Source: Bacteroidales bacterium
Lineage (GTDB): Bacteria > Bacteroidota > Bacteroidia > Bacteroidales > FEN-979
Length of the DNA: 49,181 nt
NCBI GenBank assembly: GCA_023231005.1
Contig: JALNWG010000022.1
Location: forward strand, 1 to 49,181
Reading direction: 5' to 3'
Positions 41,384 to 49,181 of this stretch are shown one piece after another; within the stretch, counting starts at the first letter, position 1, and every line of letters starts with the position of its first letter. The notes beneath the pieces were generated by a model, which worked only from the letters and a program-made list of their open reading frames with translations, had not been told where the DNA came from and searched no databases. The position numbers were made by a program, and so were the translations under genes.

Positions 41384-43645
41384 TTAAAAATTAACCCGTC
41401 GTAGTCTCAAGCTATTGGCCACCACAAAAATCGAGCTGAAGGCCATAGCTCCTGCTGCAAACATTGGAATCAGCAATCCAAAAGCAGCTACCGGAATTAA
41501 AGCGACGTTATAGATCAGAGCCCAGATTAAATTTTGAATGATGGTTTGATAGGTTTTTCGTGACAAAGAAATGGCCCGTTCCACCCCTTGCAAATCGCCA
41601 CTGATCAATGTAATGCCGGCAGCCGACATGGCCACATCCGTACCTGTTCCAATAGCAATGCCCACATCGGCCTGTGCAAGGGCCGGCGCATCGTTGATTC
41701 CATCGCCTACCATAGCCACTATGGGATGCACCTTTTTATCCCCGGTTTGTGATTCCTGTAACTTTTTTATTTCATTGGCTTTTTCGCCAGGAAGAATTTC
41801 GGAATATACGCTGTTGATGCCCACCTGTGAGGCGATAAAGTTGGCCGCTGCTTTATTATCTCCGGTAATCATGATAACTTCAAGCCCCAGTTTGCGCAAT
41901 TTTTCAATGGCACCACGGGAACTATGTTTGACCTGATCGGCTACGGCTACCAAACCAACAACCCTCAGCATCGACGGCAATTGCAATGATCCTGAAGCAA
42001 CAATCATCACGGTTTTACCCTGTTCCTGAAGAGGGATAATTTTCTCTTGTATTGCGGTGATGTCAATTCCTTCATTCAGCATCAACCGGGGATTGCCAAT
42101 CAGCACCAGGTGGTGTTCAATGCTCCCAAGGATTCCAAATCCTTTGATTGCTTTACATTGTTCCGGTTCCGGCAGGGAAATTCCTTTCTTGCGGGCTTCC
42201 TGCACAATTGCCTTTCCCAACGGATGTTCAGATCCGCGTTCAACTGACGCAGCAAGGCGTAATACTTCATCCGGCCCCATCTCCTGAAAAGCAACAATAT
42301 CGGTTACTTCAGGTTCACCCAGCGTGATGGTACCCGTTTTATCAAAGGCTACAATGTTGATCCGCCCTGCCCTTTGCAGCGTTTCGCTGTTTTTAAAAAG
42401 AATGCCGTTTTCTGCTCCCCTGGAAGTCCCAACCATAACGGCCGTTGGGGTAGCCAACCCGATGGCACACGGACAAGCAATAACGAGAACGGCAATGGCG
42501 TTCATCATGGCCCCGGTCCAATCGATATGACCCCAAAAAATCCATCCTAAAAAGGTGATCAATGCAATTACCAAAATCATAGGCACAAAATACGCACCGA
42601 TCTTATCCGTAAGCTTTTGAATGGGAGCTTTACTTCCCTGGGCTTCCTGCACCAGCTTGATGATTTGTGCCAGGGTGCTGTTTTTTCCCACCTTGGTGGC
42701 TTCAAATTTTATAAGACCTTCCAGGTTGATGGTTGCCCCGATTATTTCATCACCCGGCCCTTTGGATACCGGCATCGATTCACCGGTTATCATTGATTCA
42801 TCAAACACCGACTGTCCTTCATTGATGATCCCATCTACGGGAATTTTTCCTCCCGGACGTACCACGACAAGATCACCAACAACTACCGCATCAATGTCAA
42901 TTTCCATTTCCTTTTGATCACGTATAACCCAGGCAGTTTTTGACCTAAGCCCCATAAGCGCCTTTAGGGCCTCCGATGTTTTTCCTTTTGCCCTGGCTTC
43001 TAAAAACTTACCCAATACAATCAGGGTGATAATTGCAGCGCTCGTTTCATAGTAAACGTGAGGGCTATGAATCAAGCCAAGGGTTACACAAAGACTAGAA
43101 AAATAGGCAACCGATGAGCCCATCATGATCAATACATCCATGTTTGCACTGCCGGCACGCAGGCTCTTGTATGCTCCCCGGTAAAATTGCCATCCTACAA
43201 CAAACTGAATCAGCGTGGCCGCAGCCAGCATATAATACTGACCATAATGGAACCCGGCAAAGCCGAAATCATGAGACATGCTATATGCAATGAGTGGTAT
43301 TGTGACCAGCAAACCAACTACCATCAACCGTTTTTGATGAAGCAGTTCCCTGGCACGCACATTCGATTCAGCCTCTTCCATTGTTTCAGTCTCTCCAGCC
43401 TGAATAAGTTCAAGTTCTGCCTTCCCGATGGCAATTCCGTAACCAATCCGTTTTACATGATCAACAATCCCCCGAACATCTATAAGTTCAGGATTAAAAT
43501 CAACAATCAATTTTCCATTTGAAAAATCAACATTGGCCGAAATTATGCCATGAACCTTTCGAATGTTTTTTTCGATGGTGGCGGCACAATTGGTACACGA
43601 CATTCCCACAACAGGCAGGATTATTCTTTTTACACCTTTAATCAT
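41384..43645 (-). CDS. copA: Copper-transporting P1B-type ATPase
   Basis: 753 residues from the start chosen here. One N-terminal heavy-metal domain with GMSCTNC (Cys17, Cys20), eight membrane helices, the transmembrane CPC motif (Cys391, Cys393), phosphorylated Asp435 in DKTGT, a HP locus (SEHPLG), and the hinge GDGINDAPALAQADVGIAIG. CPC plus the HMA domain point to Cu+ export. The frame reaches 43918, but the extra 91 residues overlap mtaB on the other strand and look unlike protein. The ATG at 43645 is only three bases behind a perfect TATTTTTG box. No copper chaperone or repressor gene is adjacent. Confidence 0.93.
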   Translation of the reverse strand: MIKGVKRIILPVVGMSCTNCAATIEKNIRKVHGIISANVDFSNGKLIVDFNPELIDVRGIVDHVKRIGYGIAIGKAELELIQAGETETMEEAESNVRARELLHQKRLMVVGLLVTIPLIAYSMSHDFGFAGFHYGQYYMLAAATLIQFVVGWQFYRGAYKSLRAGSANMDVLIMMGSSVAYFSSLCVTLGLIHSPHVYYETSAAIITLIVLGKFLEARAKGKTSEALKALMGLRSKTAWVIRDQKEMEIDIDAVVVGDLVVVRPGGKIPVDGIINEGQSVFDESMITGESMPVSKGPGDEIIGATINLEGLIKFEATKVGKNSTLAQIIKLVQEAQGSKAPIQKLTDKIGAYFVPMILVIALITFLGWIFWGHIDWTGAMMNAIAVLVIACPCAIGLATPTAVMVGTSRGAENGILFKNSETLQRAGRINIVAFDKTGTITLGEPEVTDIVAFQEMGPDEVLRLAASVERGSEHPLGKAIVQEARKKGISLPEPEQCKAIKGFGILGSIEHHLVLIGNPRLMLNEGIDITAIQEKIIPLQEQGKTVMIVASGSLQLPSMLRVVGLVAVADQVKHSSRGAIEKLRKLGLEVIMITGDNKAAANFIASQVGINSVYSEILPGEKANEIKKLQESQTGDKKVHPIVAMVGDGINDAPALAQADVGIAIGTGTDVAMSAAGITLISGDLQGVERAISLSRKTYQTIIQNLIWALIYNVALIPVAAFGLLIPMFAAGAMAFSSIFVVANSLRLRRVNF

Positions 43646-43648
43646 ATA

Positions 43649-43656
43649 CAAAAATA
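43649..43656 (-). promoter_or_regulatory. -7 box of copA (TATTTTTG), leaderless spacing
   Basis: Minus-strand TATTTTTG ends three bases before the copA ATG, predicting transcription starting at or next to the start codon. It strongly supports the shorter CopA start. Confidence 0.55.
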
Positions 43657-43705
43657 CCATTAATTTATGTTTGAACTTTAATTTTCCAAAATGCTTTATC
43701 CTGTT

Positions 43706-43713
43706 TACCTTTG
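43706..43713 (+). promoter_or_regulatory. -7 box of mtaB (TACCTTTG), leaderless spacing
   Basis: TACCTTTG fits TAnnTTTG and ends four bases before the ATG at 43718. An in-frame ATG at 43691 lies upstream of the box, so it would not be on this transcript. Confidence 0.55.
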
Positions 43714-43717
43714 TCGT

Positions 43718-45028
43718 ATGAATAAAAGGACCATCGCTTTTCATCATTTTGGATGCAAGGTGAATTTCGCGGAAACATCCGCTCTCTCCCGTCAATTTCA
43801 GGAAAAGGGTTTTGAGATCCTTGATTTTCACCTTAGGGCTGATATTTATGTGATCAGTACCTGCGTAGTAACAGCAATTGCCGAAAAAAAATGCAGGGCA
43901 GCAATACGCCAGGCTCACAAATTGAATCCACAGGCAAAAATTGCCGTGATTGGTTGTTTCCCTGAATTAAAACCAACCGAATTACTTCAAATGGAGGGTG
44001 TGGATTTAGTATTGGGCCATGAAGAAAAATTCGAACTCTTTAATGAAATTGAAAAACTTGACCATACCGATGATTATCATGGCAGATTGGCTTGTGAAAA
44101 AAAAACTCCGTCTCCTGGTTTTGTCCCTTCCTTTTCTTATGGTGACCACACCCGGTCGTTTTTAAAAATTCAGGATGGGTGTGACTATTACTGTTCCTAT
44201 TGTACGATTCCTTTTGCCCGCGGTCACAGCCGCAGCGACACCATCGAAAATGTCCTGAACAATGTTGGGGAGATCATCCGTCACAACATTAAGGAAATCG
44301 TTTTGACCGGAGTAAATATCGGGGATTTCGGCCGGCATCAGGGAGAAACATTTGAGTCGTTGATCAAGGCATTGGACAAAGCAGAAGGAATTTCCAGGTT
44401 CAGAATTTCATCTATTGAACCCGATTTACTGAATGATGAGATCATCCAAATCGTTGCTTCTTCCGATACGTTCTTACCCCATTTTCACATTCCCCTGCAA
44501 TCGGGTTCCGATAAGGTTTTGAAAGCGATGCACCGGAAATACACAACCAGCCTTTTTGCCTCAAGAGTAAATAAAATTAAGTCCTTGATGCCGTATGCTT
44601 GTATTGCTGCTGATGTAATTGTAGGTTTTCCGGGAGAAAGTGAAGAAGACTTCAGGGAAATGGTTGATTTTATTCAGGCAACCGATCTCTCTTATCTGCA
44701 CGTTTTCTCCTTTTCGAAACGTGAAAACACCCTGGCTGCAAAAATGGATTTGATGATTCCGGAACAGGTGAAAAGGGAAAGAAGCCAGATATTACACACC
44801 CTGTCGAATGAGAAAAAGAAAGACTTTTATCATCAAAATCAGGGAAGAATTGAAAATGTACTTTTCGAATCGGATAATTCGGGTGGCTTTATGCATGGAT
44901 TTTCAGGAAATTACCTCCGGGTGAAAACTCCTTTCCAATCCAATCTGATCAACCAGATCAAAAAAGTGATTCTTAAAAAAGTGGATGATGATGGAACCTT
45001 TTTAATCAACATTATTGACGATAAATAA
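43718..45028 (+). CDS. mtaB: tRNA (N6-threonylcarbamoyladenosine37-C2) methylthiotransferase
   Basis: Radical-SAM methylthiotransferase of 436 residues that converts t6A37 to ms2t6A37 in tRNA. First cluster ligands: Cys13 (FGCKVNFAET), Cys49 (VISTCVVT), Cys80 (IGC). SAM cluster: QDGCDYYCSYC (Cys155, Cys159, Cys162). Then GVNIGDFG, RISSIEPDL, PLQSGSDKVLKAMHRKYT, DVIVGFPGESEEDF, and a weak C-terminal TRAM-like part. The GCKVN and STCVVT motifs fit MtaB rather than MiaB or RimO. ATG at 43718 is preferred over 43691 because of the promoter. IMPase-like gene starts two bases after it. Confidence 0.88.
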   Translation: MNKRTIAFHHFGCKVNFAETSALSRQFQEKGFEILDFHLRADIYVISTCVVTAIAEKKCRAAIRQAHKLNPQAKIAVIGCFPELKPTELLQMEGVDLVLGHEEKFELFNEIEKLDHTDDYHGRLACEKKTPSPGFVPSFSYGDHTRSFLKIQDGCDYYCSYCTIPFARGHSRSDTIENVLNNVGEIIRHNIKEIVLTGVNIGDFGRHQGETFESLIKALDKAEGISRFRISSIEPDLLNDEIIQIVASSDTFLPHFHIPLQSGSDKVLKAMHRKYTTSLFASRVNKIKSLMPYACIAADVIVGFPGESEEDFREMVDFIQATDLSYLHVFSFSKRENTLAAKMDLMIPEQVKRERSQILHTLSNEKKKDFYHQNQGRIENVLFESDNSGGFMHGFSGNYLRVKTPFQSNLINQIKKVILKKVDDDGTFLINIIDDK

Positions 45029-45030
45029 AA

Positions 45031-45828
45031 ATGAACTTAGAAAAATTAACCCATCAGGTTTGTGACATAGCGGTTGAAACTGGTCTCTTTTTAAAGCAGG
45101 AAGTCAATAAGCTGACCTCTTCCGATATACTGCAAAAGGGGCTTCACAACTATGTAACTTATGTTGACAAAGAATCGGAACGGCGGATCGTTGAAAAACT
45201 ATCGCATCTCCTTCCCGGCTGTGGGTTCATTGCAGAAGAAGATGACCAGTTGAAGCCATCGGAATACACTTGGGTAATTGATCCTTTAGACGGGACAACC
45301 AATTTTATTCACGGAGTTCCACTCTATTGTATCAGCATTGGTTTGATGTATGAAAACGAAATCATACTGGGCGTGGTTTATGAAGTCAACCTAAAAGAAT
45401 GTTTTTATACCTGGAAATCTGCGCCGGCATATTTAAACCAGACTATAATCCGGGTTTCTACCACCCAGGCTGTTACAGATGCTTTGTTTGGAACAGGGTT
45501 CCCGTATTATGATTATCATGCCCTGGACGCGTATTTGACCATTTTTCGTCATCTGTTGCAAAACAGCCGGGGACTGCGCAGGCTGGGCTCCGCTGCAGCC
45601 GATCTTGCTTATGTGGCTTGTGGCCGGTACGACGGGTTTTACGAATACGGGTTAAGCCCATGGGATGTTGCTGCCGGGAGTTTACTTGTTCAAAATGCCG
45701 GAGGACGGGTAAGTGATTTTCGTGGCCTTGAAAAGTTTATCTTTGGGAAACAAATTATGGCCACCAATCCCTCAATCTATCAAGAATTTTCGAAACTCTT
45801 TCAAACATGGAAAAACGAATTGAAATAG
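45031..45828 (+). CDS. Inositol-1-monophosphatase family protein
   Basis: 265 residues, Mg2+-dependent phosphatase. Metal ligands seen: Glu70 in IAEEDDQ, Asp84 and Asp87 in the signature WVIDPLDGTTNFIHG, and the C-terminal GLSPWDVAAGSLLVQNAGG. It resembles SuhB/CysQ-type enzymes; the substrate (inositol phosphate, fructose-1,6-bisphosphate or PAP) cannot be fixed from these motifs. The gene starts two bases after the mtaB stop and overlaps the macrodomain gene by 22 bases. Confidence 0.87.
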   Translation: MNLEKLTHQVCDIAVETGLFLKQEVNKLTSSDILQKGLHNYVTYVDKESERRIVEKLSHLLPGCGFIAEEDDQLKPSEYTWVIDPLDGTTNFIHGVPLYCISIGLMYENEIILGVVYEVNLKECFYTWKSAPAYLNQTIIRVSTTQAVTDALFGTGFPYYDYHALDAYLTIFRHLLQNSRGLRRLGSAAADLAYVACGRYDGFYEYGLSPWDVAAGSLLVQNAGGRVSDFRGLEKFIFGKQIMATNPSIYQEFSKLFQTWKNELK

Positions 45829-46316
45829 TACAAGGTGACATCACGAAACTTCAGGTAGATGCCATCGTAAATGCAGCCAATTCTTCCCTTCTGGGCGGTG
45901 GTGGCGTGGATGGAGCCATTCATAAGGCTGCCGGTCCGGGGTTACTGGAAGTATGCCGGTTGTTGGGAGGCTGTGCAACAGGAGAAGCAAAAATTACCAG
46001 GGGTTATAAATTACCTGCCCGGTTCGTTATTCATACCGTTGGTCCGGTATGGAGTGCAGGCCTCCGTCACGAGCCCGAGCTATTGGCCAGTTGTTATCAA
46101 AAAAGTCTGGCTCAAGCCACACTATATGAATGTAAAATCGTTGCATTCCCGAATATTTCAACCGGGGTTTATCATTTTCCCAAAGAAATGGCGGCAGAAA
46201 TCGCTTGCAGGGAGGTGCAAAATTATCTTCTGTCAAACACACTTCCTGAAAAGGTTATTTTTGTTTGTTTTGACGATGAAAACCTGGCCATATACAAGAA
46301 ACTTCTGAACAATTAA
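45807..46316 (+). CDS. Macrodomain ADP-ribose/O-acetyl-ADP-ribose hydrolase
   Basis: 169 residues, one macrodomain and nothing else. Motifs: VQGDITKLQVDAIVNAANSSLLGGGGVDGAIHKAAG (9-43) for ADP-ribose binding, GEAKITRGYKLPARFVIHTVGPVW, and FPNISTGVYHFPKEMAAEIA. This is the YmdB/MacroD-type set, which removes ADP-ribose from proteins or deacetylates O-acetyl-ADP-ribose. It begins inside the IMPase-like gene (22-base overlap), so the two are translated together. No ADP-ribosyltransferase or sirtuin gene is near. Confidence 0.9.
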   Translation: MEKRIEIVQGDITKLQVDAIVNAANSSLLGGGGVDGAIHKAAGPGLLEVCRLLGGCATGEAKITRGYKLPARFVIHTVGPVWSAGLRHEPELLASCYQKSLAQATLYECKIVAFPNISTGVYHFPKEMAAEIACREVQNYLLSNTLPEKVIFVCFDDENLAIYKKLLNN

Positions 46317-46383
46317 TACACCATTCCGCAACTTTTCATTGTATGACGCGTAATGTCACCTATCTTATGCGTCCTTTGATTTT

Positions 46384-48840
46384 ATGAAAAAAACGCTCCT
46401 GCTCCTACTCCTGATCTCCTTTGGATTTTCTGTTTCTGCTCAGCCAGAAAAGAAAGTAATCAATGCCATTCCGATCGGTGAAGCAATAAAAATTGATGGG
46501 GTGCTGGATGAAAGTGTTTGGGCAACTGCACCCGTAGCTGACAATTTTTTACAACGGGCACCCTATAATGGAAAGGCAGCTACTTATTCAACCCAGGTAC
46601 GCTTGCTCTACAGTAATTCCGGATTATATGTCGGCGCTCAAATGAATGACCCGCATCCTGACAGTATTCCGGCTCAATTAGGACTTCGTGATAATTCTGA
46701 TTTGAATGCCGATTATTTTATTCTGGTACTCAGCCCATTTAATGATGGAATCAATGCTTTTTGCTTTTTAGTTTATATTTCCGATGTTCAGGTTGACTTT
46801 AAAATTCCGGGGGCAGATGGAAATGATGATTACAGTTGGGATGCCGTATGGCAAAGTAAAGCAAAGAAAAATGAACATGGGTGGACTGTTGAGATGAAGA
46901 TTCCATATTCTGCGATCCGCTTTCCCAAAAAACCGGTACAGGAATGGGGGCTAAATTTCCAGCGAAGTTTCCGGCGAGCACGTGAAACCGACACCTGGAA
47001 CTTTGTCGATGCCAAAGTTTCCGGTTTTACCAATCAATGCGGATTACTACACGGCATCCAGGACATTACTCCGCCCCTTCGATTATCGCTTACTCCTTAC
47101 GTTTCGGGGTACCTCGAAAACAGTGCCGGATCATCATCTTATGAATTCTCTTATAATTATGGCGCAGACCTTAAATATGGAATCAACCAGAGTTTTACCC
47201 TCGACATGACGCTGATCCCCGATTTCGGACAGGTACGTTCCGACGATAAGATCTACAATTTTTCGCCTTTTGAAATTCAGTATGATGAACGCCGGCAATT
47301 TTTCACCGAGGGAACAGAGCTTTTCAACAAGGGAGGCATTTTTTATTCACGTCGGGTTGGAAACGAACCAAAAGGATACAGCAAGGCATATAATGACCTG
47401 CAAAAAAACGAAATGGTAACGGATAATCCCAGTCAAACCAAATTAGTCAACGCGACAAAAATTTCTGGAAGAACAACAAAAGGCCTGGGAATCGGGTTGT
47501 TCAATGCCATGTCGGCCAATACATGGGCAACAATAACCGATACCACGACAGGCGAAAGCCGGCGATTTCTCACCCAGGGATTTACAAATTACAATATGTT
47601 TGTTCTGGATCAAAACCTGAAAAACAATTCCTATCTCGATTTTCTCAACACCAATTATTACCAGCCCACCGAGGGATACATGGCCAATGTAACGGGGACT
47701 TCCTTTAAATTTGCGAACAAGAAATACACTTATGCATTTTCCGGTGACGGGTTTGTAAGTCAAAAGTATTATAGTCACACCACACCGGAGTTTGGCTACC
47801 ATTATTCCCTGGCCTTTGGAAAAATTTCAGGAAATTTCCAGTATTCATACAGCCAATTACTTGAAACCGATAAGTACGATCCCAACGATATGGGGTTCAA
47901 CACCATCAATAACCGGTTTAATAACACCCTTTCGCTGGAATACAATTTTTACACCCCATTCTGGAAGGTGATTAACTGGTACAATTTTGCCAAAGTCAGT
48001 TACAATTGTTTATACGATGGGTTCAAATATACCGCTCTGAATATCAATGCCGAAAGTAATACAACGAGCAAACGATATCTTACATTCGGTGCCAATTTTG
48101 ATGCCCAGCCAATCGAATCTCACGATTATTATGAGGCCCGAGTTCCGGGGTGGATGTACATCGCACCTGCGTATGCGAGTCAAAACTTATGGATATCGAG
48201 TGATTACCGGAAAAAATTCGCCATTGATATCAATGCCACCGGACTGATTGTTTCCAAATATGCAGCTTCGGGCTGGAGTGCGGGTATTTCGCCCCGTTAC
48301 AGAATATCAGACAAGATTTTTTTAGTGTATCAATTTAGCTATGATAAGATGCTGAATAATGTTGGTTATGTAATGGATTCGTTGGATGTTACAAATCACC
48401 CTGTAATACTTTTTGGTCGGCGCGACCGGCAAACTATTGCCAACATTCTCGAAGCGAACTTCATGCTTACCAGCAACATGAGCGTTGATATCAGGGGACG
48501 GCATTACTGGGTTTCGGCACCTTATTATTCATTTTTCCGGTTGCAGGAGGATGGCCGGTTGGAACCTACGGATTATTCGGGCGATCGGGATGTGGATTTT
48601 AATTTATTCAACGTTGACCTGACCTATATCTGGAATTTTGCTCCGGGAAGTCAGATTTCCATCATGTGGAAAAATGCCATCACAACCTTTGACAACAGCA
48701 TTGATCAGAATTTTTTCAACAATTTCAGTTCCACCATAAATTCCCCTTCATCCAACAGTTTTTCCATTCGCATCCTCTACTACCTCGATGCCTTGTATCT
48801 TCAGAAAAAGAACCGGGGAAAGAACCCAACCGTTGCATAA
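46384..48840 (+). CDS. Outer-membrane protein with CBM9-like domain and DUF5916 barrel
   Basis: 818 residues. Signal peptide MKKTLLLLLLISFGFSVSAQ; a CBM9-like sandwich (about 30-230: IDGVLDESVWATAPVADNFLQ, VRLLYSNSGLYVGAQMNDPHPD, AVWQSKAKKNEHGWTVEMKIPYSAIRF); then a long DUF5916 beta-barrel region (TLDMTLIPDFGQVRSDDKIYNFSPFEIQYDERRQFFTEGTELFN, then many aromatic strands). It likely sits in the outer membrane; the sugar-binding-like head suggests a carbohydrate or glycoprotein ligand, but this is inference. It is a stand-alone gene after the macrodomain gene and has no clear TAnnTTTG box. Confidence 0.82.
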   Translation: MKKTLLLLLLISFGFSVSAQPEKKVINAIPIGEAIKIDGVLDESVWATAPVADNFLQRAPYNGKAATYSTQVRLLYSNSGLYVGAQMNDPHPDSIPAQLGLRDNSDLNADYFILVLSPFNDGINAFCFLVYISDVQVDFKIPGADGNDDYSWDAVWQSKAKKNEHGWTVEMKIPYSAIRFPKKPVQEWGLNFQRSFRRARETDTWNFVDAKVSGFTNQCGLLHGIQDITPPLRLSLTPYVSGYLENSAGSSSYEFSYNYGADLKYGINQSFTLDMTLIPDFGQVRSDDKIYNFSPFEIQYDERRQFFTEGTELFNKGGIFYSRRVGNEPKGYSKAYNDLQKNEMVTDNPSQTKLVNATKISGRTTKGLGIGLFNAMSANTWATITDTTTGESRRFLTQGFTNYNMFVLDQNLKNNSYLDFLNTNYYQPTEGYMANVTGTSFKFANKKYTYAFSGDGFVSQKYYSHTTPEFGYHYSLAFGKISGNFQYSYSQLLETDKYDPNDMGFNTINNRFNNTLSLEYNFYTPFWKVINWYNFAKVSYNCLYDGFKYTALNINAESNTTSKRYLTFGANFDAQPIESHDYYEARVPGWMYIAPAYASQNLWISSDYRKKFAIDINATGLIVSKYAASGWSAGISPRYRISDKIFLVYQFSYDKMLNNVGYVMDSLDVTNHPVILFGRRDRQTIANILEANFMLTSNMSVDIRGRHYWVSAPYYSFFRLQEDGRLEPTDYSGDRDVDFNLFNVDLTYIWNFAPGSQISIMWKNAITTFDNSIDQNFFNNFSSTINSPSSNSFSIRILYYLDALYLQKKNRGKNPTVA

Positions 48841-48862
48841 GGCCATCCACCTCATCCCCTAA

Positions 48863-48884
48863 CCCTTCTCCTCAAGGAGAAGGG
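48863..48884. repeat. 9-bp perfect inverted repeat behind the DUF5916 gene
   Basis: CCCTTCTCC, loop TCAA, GGAGAAGGG. Stable hairpin 22 bases after the stop codon, without a T tract; a REP-like or terminator role is possible. It is preceded by ATCCCCTAAC, resembling dispersed intergenic repeats in other genomes. Confidence 0.6.
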
Positions 48885-49030
48885 AGAATCCCCCATCAAG
48901 CCATCCGGCAGGTGATTACACTATAAAAACCATCTCCCGGAACCCGTCCGGATGCCATGAAACTGAAACTTTAGGCGTAAAGTGCATAGAAACCTGCACC
49001 ATTGTGATTTTGTTCAACCTGGGCTTCATG

Positions 49031-49073
49031 CTGGGCACTACGTGCCACATGAAATCCTATTTATTGTGCCCAG
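49031..49073. other. Two mutually exclusive hairpins followed by a T run
   Basis: CTGGGCAC (49031-49038) can pair with GTGCCCAG (49066-49073), followed by TAGTTTTTT; part of it, GGCAC (49034-49038), can instead pair with GTGCC (49042-49046). This looks like a terminator with an alternative fold. Shape only; no regulator or leader gene is visible. Confidence 0.35.
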
Positions 49074-49133
49074 TAGTTTTTTCTTAATATTTAAATCTTA
49101 AATTAAGATAACTCTATTATTGTGCTTTCTTTT

Positions 49134-49181
49134 TTATCGTGTCAAGCCATACTCTTCGGATAATAGCACTTCCAGGATAGA
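49134..49181 (-). CDS. Possible 3' end of a minus-strand gene cut by the window edge
   Basis: From the right edge the minus strand reads SILEVLLSEEYGLTR and then TAA at 49136-49134. Fifteen open codons are too few to identify a product, and chance is possible. The inverted repeats on its downstream side (49031-49109) could serve as its terminator. Confidence 0.25.
   Translation of the reverse strand, partial: SILEVLLSEEYGLTR

Larger units (their letters stand above)
48841..49133. other. Non-coding region with several inverted repeats
   Basis: 293 bases with no credible gene. It holds CCCTTCTCC/GGAGAAGGG (48863-48884), CATCCGG/CCGGATG (48902-48908 and 48948-48954), CTGGGCAC/GTGCCCAG (49031-49073) and ATCTTAA-A-TTAAGAT (49095-49109). 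It may contain terminators for genes on both sides or a small structured RNA. Confidence 0.5.

Noticed and set aside
43646..43918. N-terminal 91-residue extension of the copper ATPase
   Set aside because: It overlaps mtaB, contains no HMA or signal feature, and lies upstream of the copA promoter box.
45871..46308. Second plus-strand frame of 145 codons within the macrodomain gene
   Set aside because: Shadow frame: the other frame carries the full ADP-ribose motif set; this one has no family features.
1..49181. CRISPR array, tRNA or rRNA genes, prophage or anti-phage system
   Set aside because: No regularly spaced repeats, clover-leaf sequences, integrases or defence enzymes seen; spacers between genes are mostly under 100 bases.

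Overview
The window reads as a contiguous piece of a Bacteroidota (Bacteroidetes) chromosome, probably an environmental Bacteroidales-like lineage. Supporting signs are a short primary sigma factor of the Bacteroidetes SigA type, a protein with a type IX secretion type B (CHU_C) tail, several families typical of the phylum (DUF5063, DUF2807, DUF4097, DUF5916, an orphan Hpt protein), AT-rich spacers, mostly no Shine-Dalgarno sequences, and repeated TAnnTTTG boxes, the -7 consensus of this phylum. No rRNA, tRNA, CRISPR array, prophage or defence island was seen.

Layout. 1-556: the 3' remnant of a frameshifted IS1380-type insertion sequence. 589-6091: nucleotide-sugar genes (UDP-glucuronate decarboxylase, dTDP-4-dehydrorhamnose reductase, phosphohexomutase) and an outer-membrane barrel protein. 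6141-7049: DUF5063 and Hpt proteins. 7042-9958 (minus): nth, recA and a TPR lipoprotein. 10035-16692: a geranylgeranyl-reductase-like flavoprotein, a T9SS cargo protein, clpB, an exported MORN-type protein and recR. 16694-18327 (minus): glmM and a small basic RHH-like protein. 18417-21365: a TPR protein, a ComA-like phosphosulfolactate synthase and aroE. 21367-23073 (minus): aldehyde dehydrogenase and DUF4342. 23451-27660: rpsO, pnp, primary sigma factor and rpe. 27702-29182: HD hydrolase and a tandem Usp protein. 29205-32568: a glycan module (membrane glycosyltransferase, sugar aminotransferase, polyprenyl-phosphate mannose synthase-like GT2), then ligA. 34630-37600 (minus): ECF sigma, membrane anti-sigma-like protein, DUF4097 and DUF2807 proteins. 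37687-46316: EamA transporter, HisKA_2 histidine kinase, carbamate kinase, copper ATPase, mtaB, inositol-monophosphatase-like and macrodomain genes. 46384-48840: a large CBM9/DUF5916 barrel protein. The last 340 bases are non-coding with several inverted repeats, plus the possible tail of a minus-strand gene.

How the parts fit together. Most genes are housekeeping: DNA repair (recA, nth, recR, ligA), RNA turnover and transcription (rpsO, pnp, sigma), proteostasis (clpB) and envelope sugar supply (glmM, phosphohexomutase, uxs, rmlD). Two accessory modules stand out: the ECF sigma/anti-sigma/beta-solenoid operon, probably an envelope-stress circuit, and the GT-C/aminotransferase/DPM-like glycan cluster. 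The most distinctive sequence-level signal is regulatory. TAnnTTTG boxes sit 3 to 25 bases before a start codon for many genes, implying leaderless or very short-leader mRNAs, while clpB carries a near-perfect Shine-Dalgarno sequence, unusual for this phylum. No clearly novel multi-gene system was found; the best leads are the leaderless promoters, the clpB SD, the TPR-ComA-aroE operon and the structured 3' end of the window.
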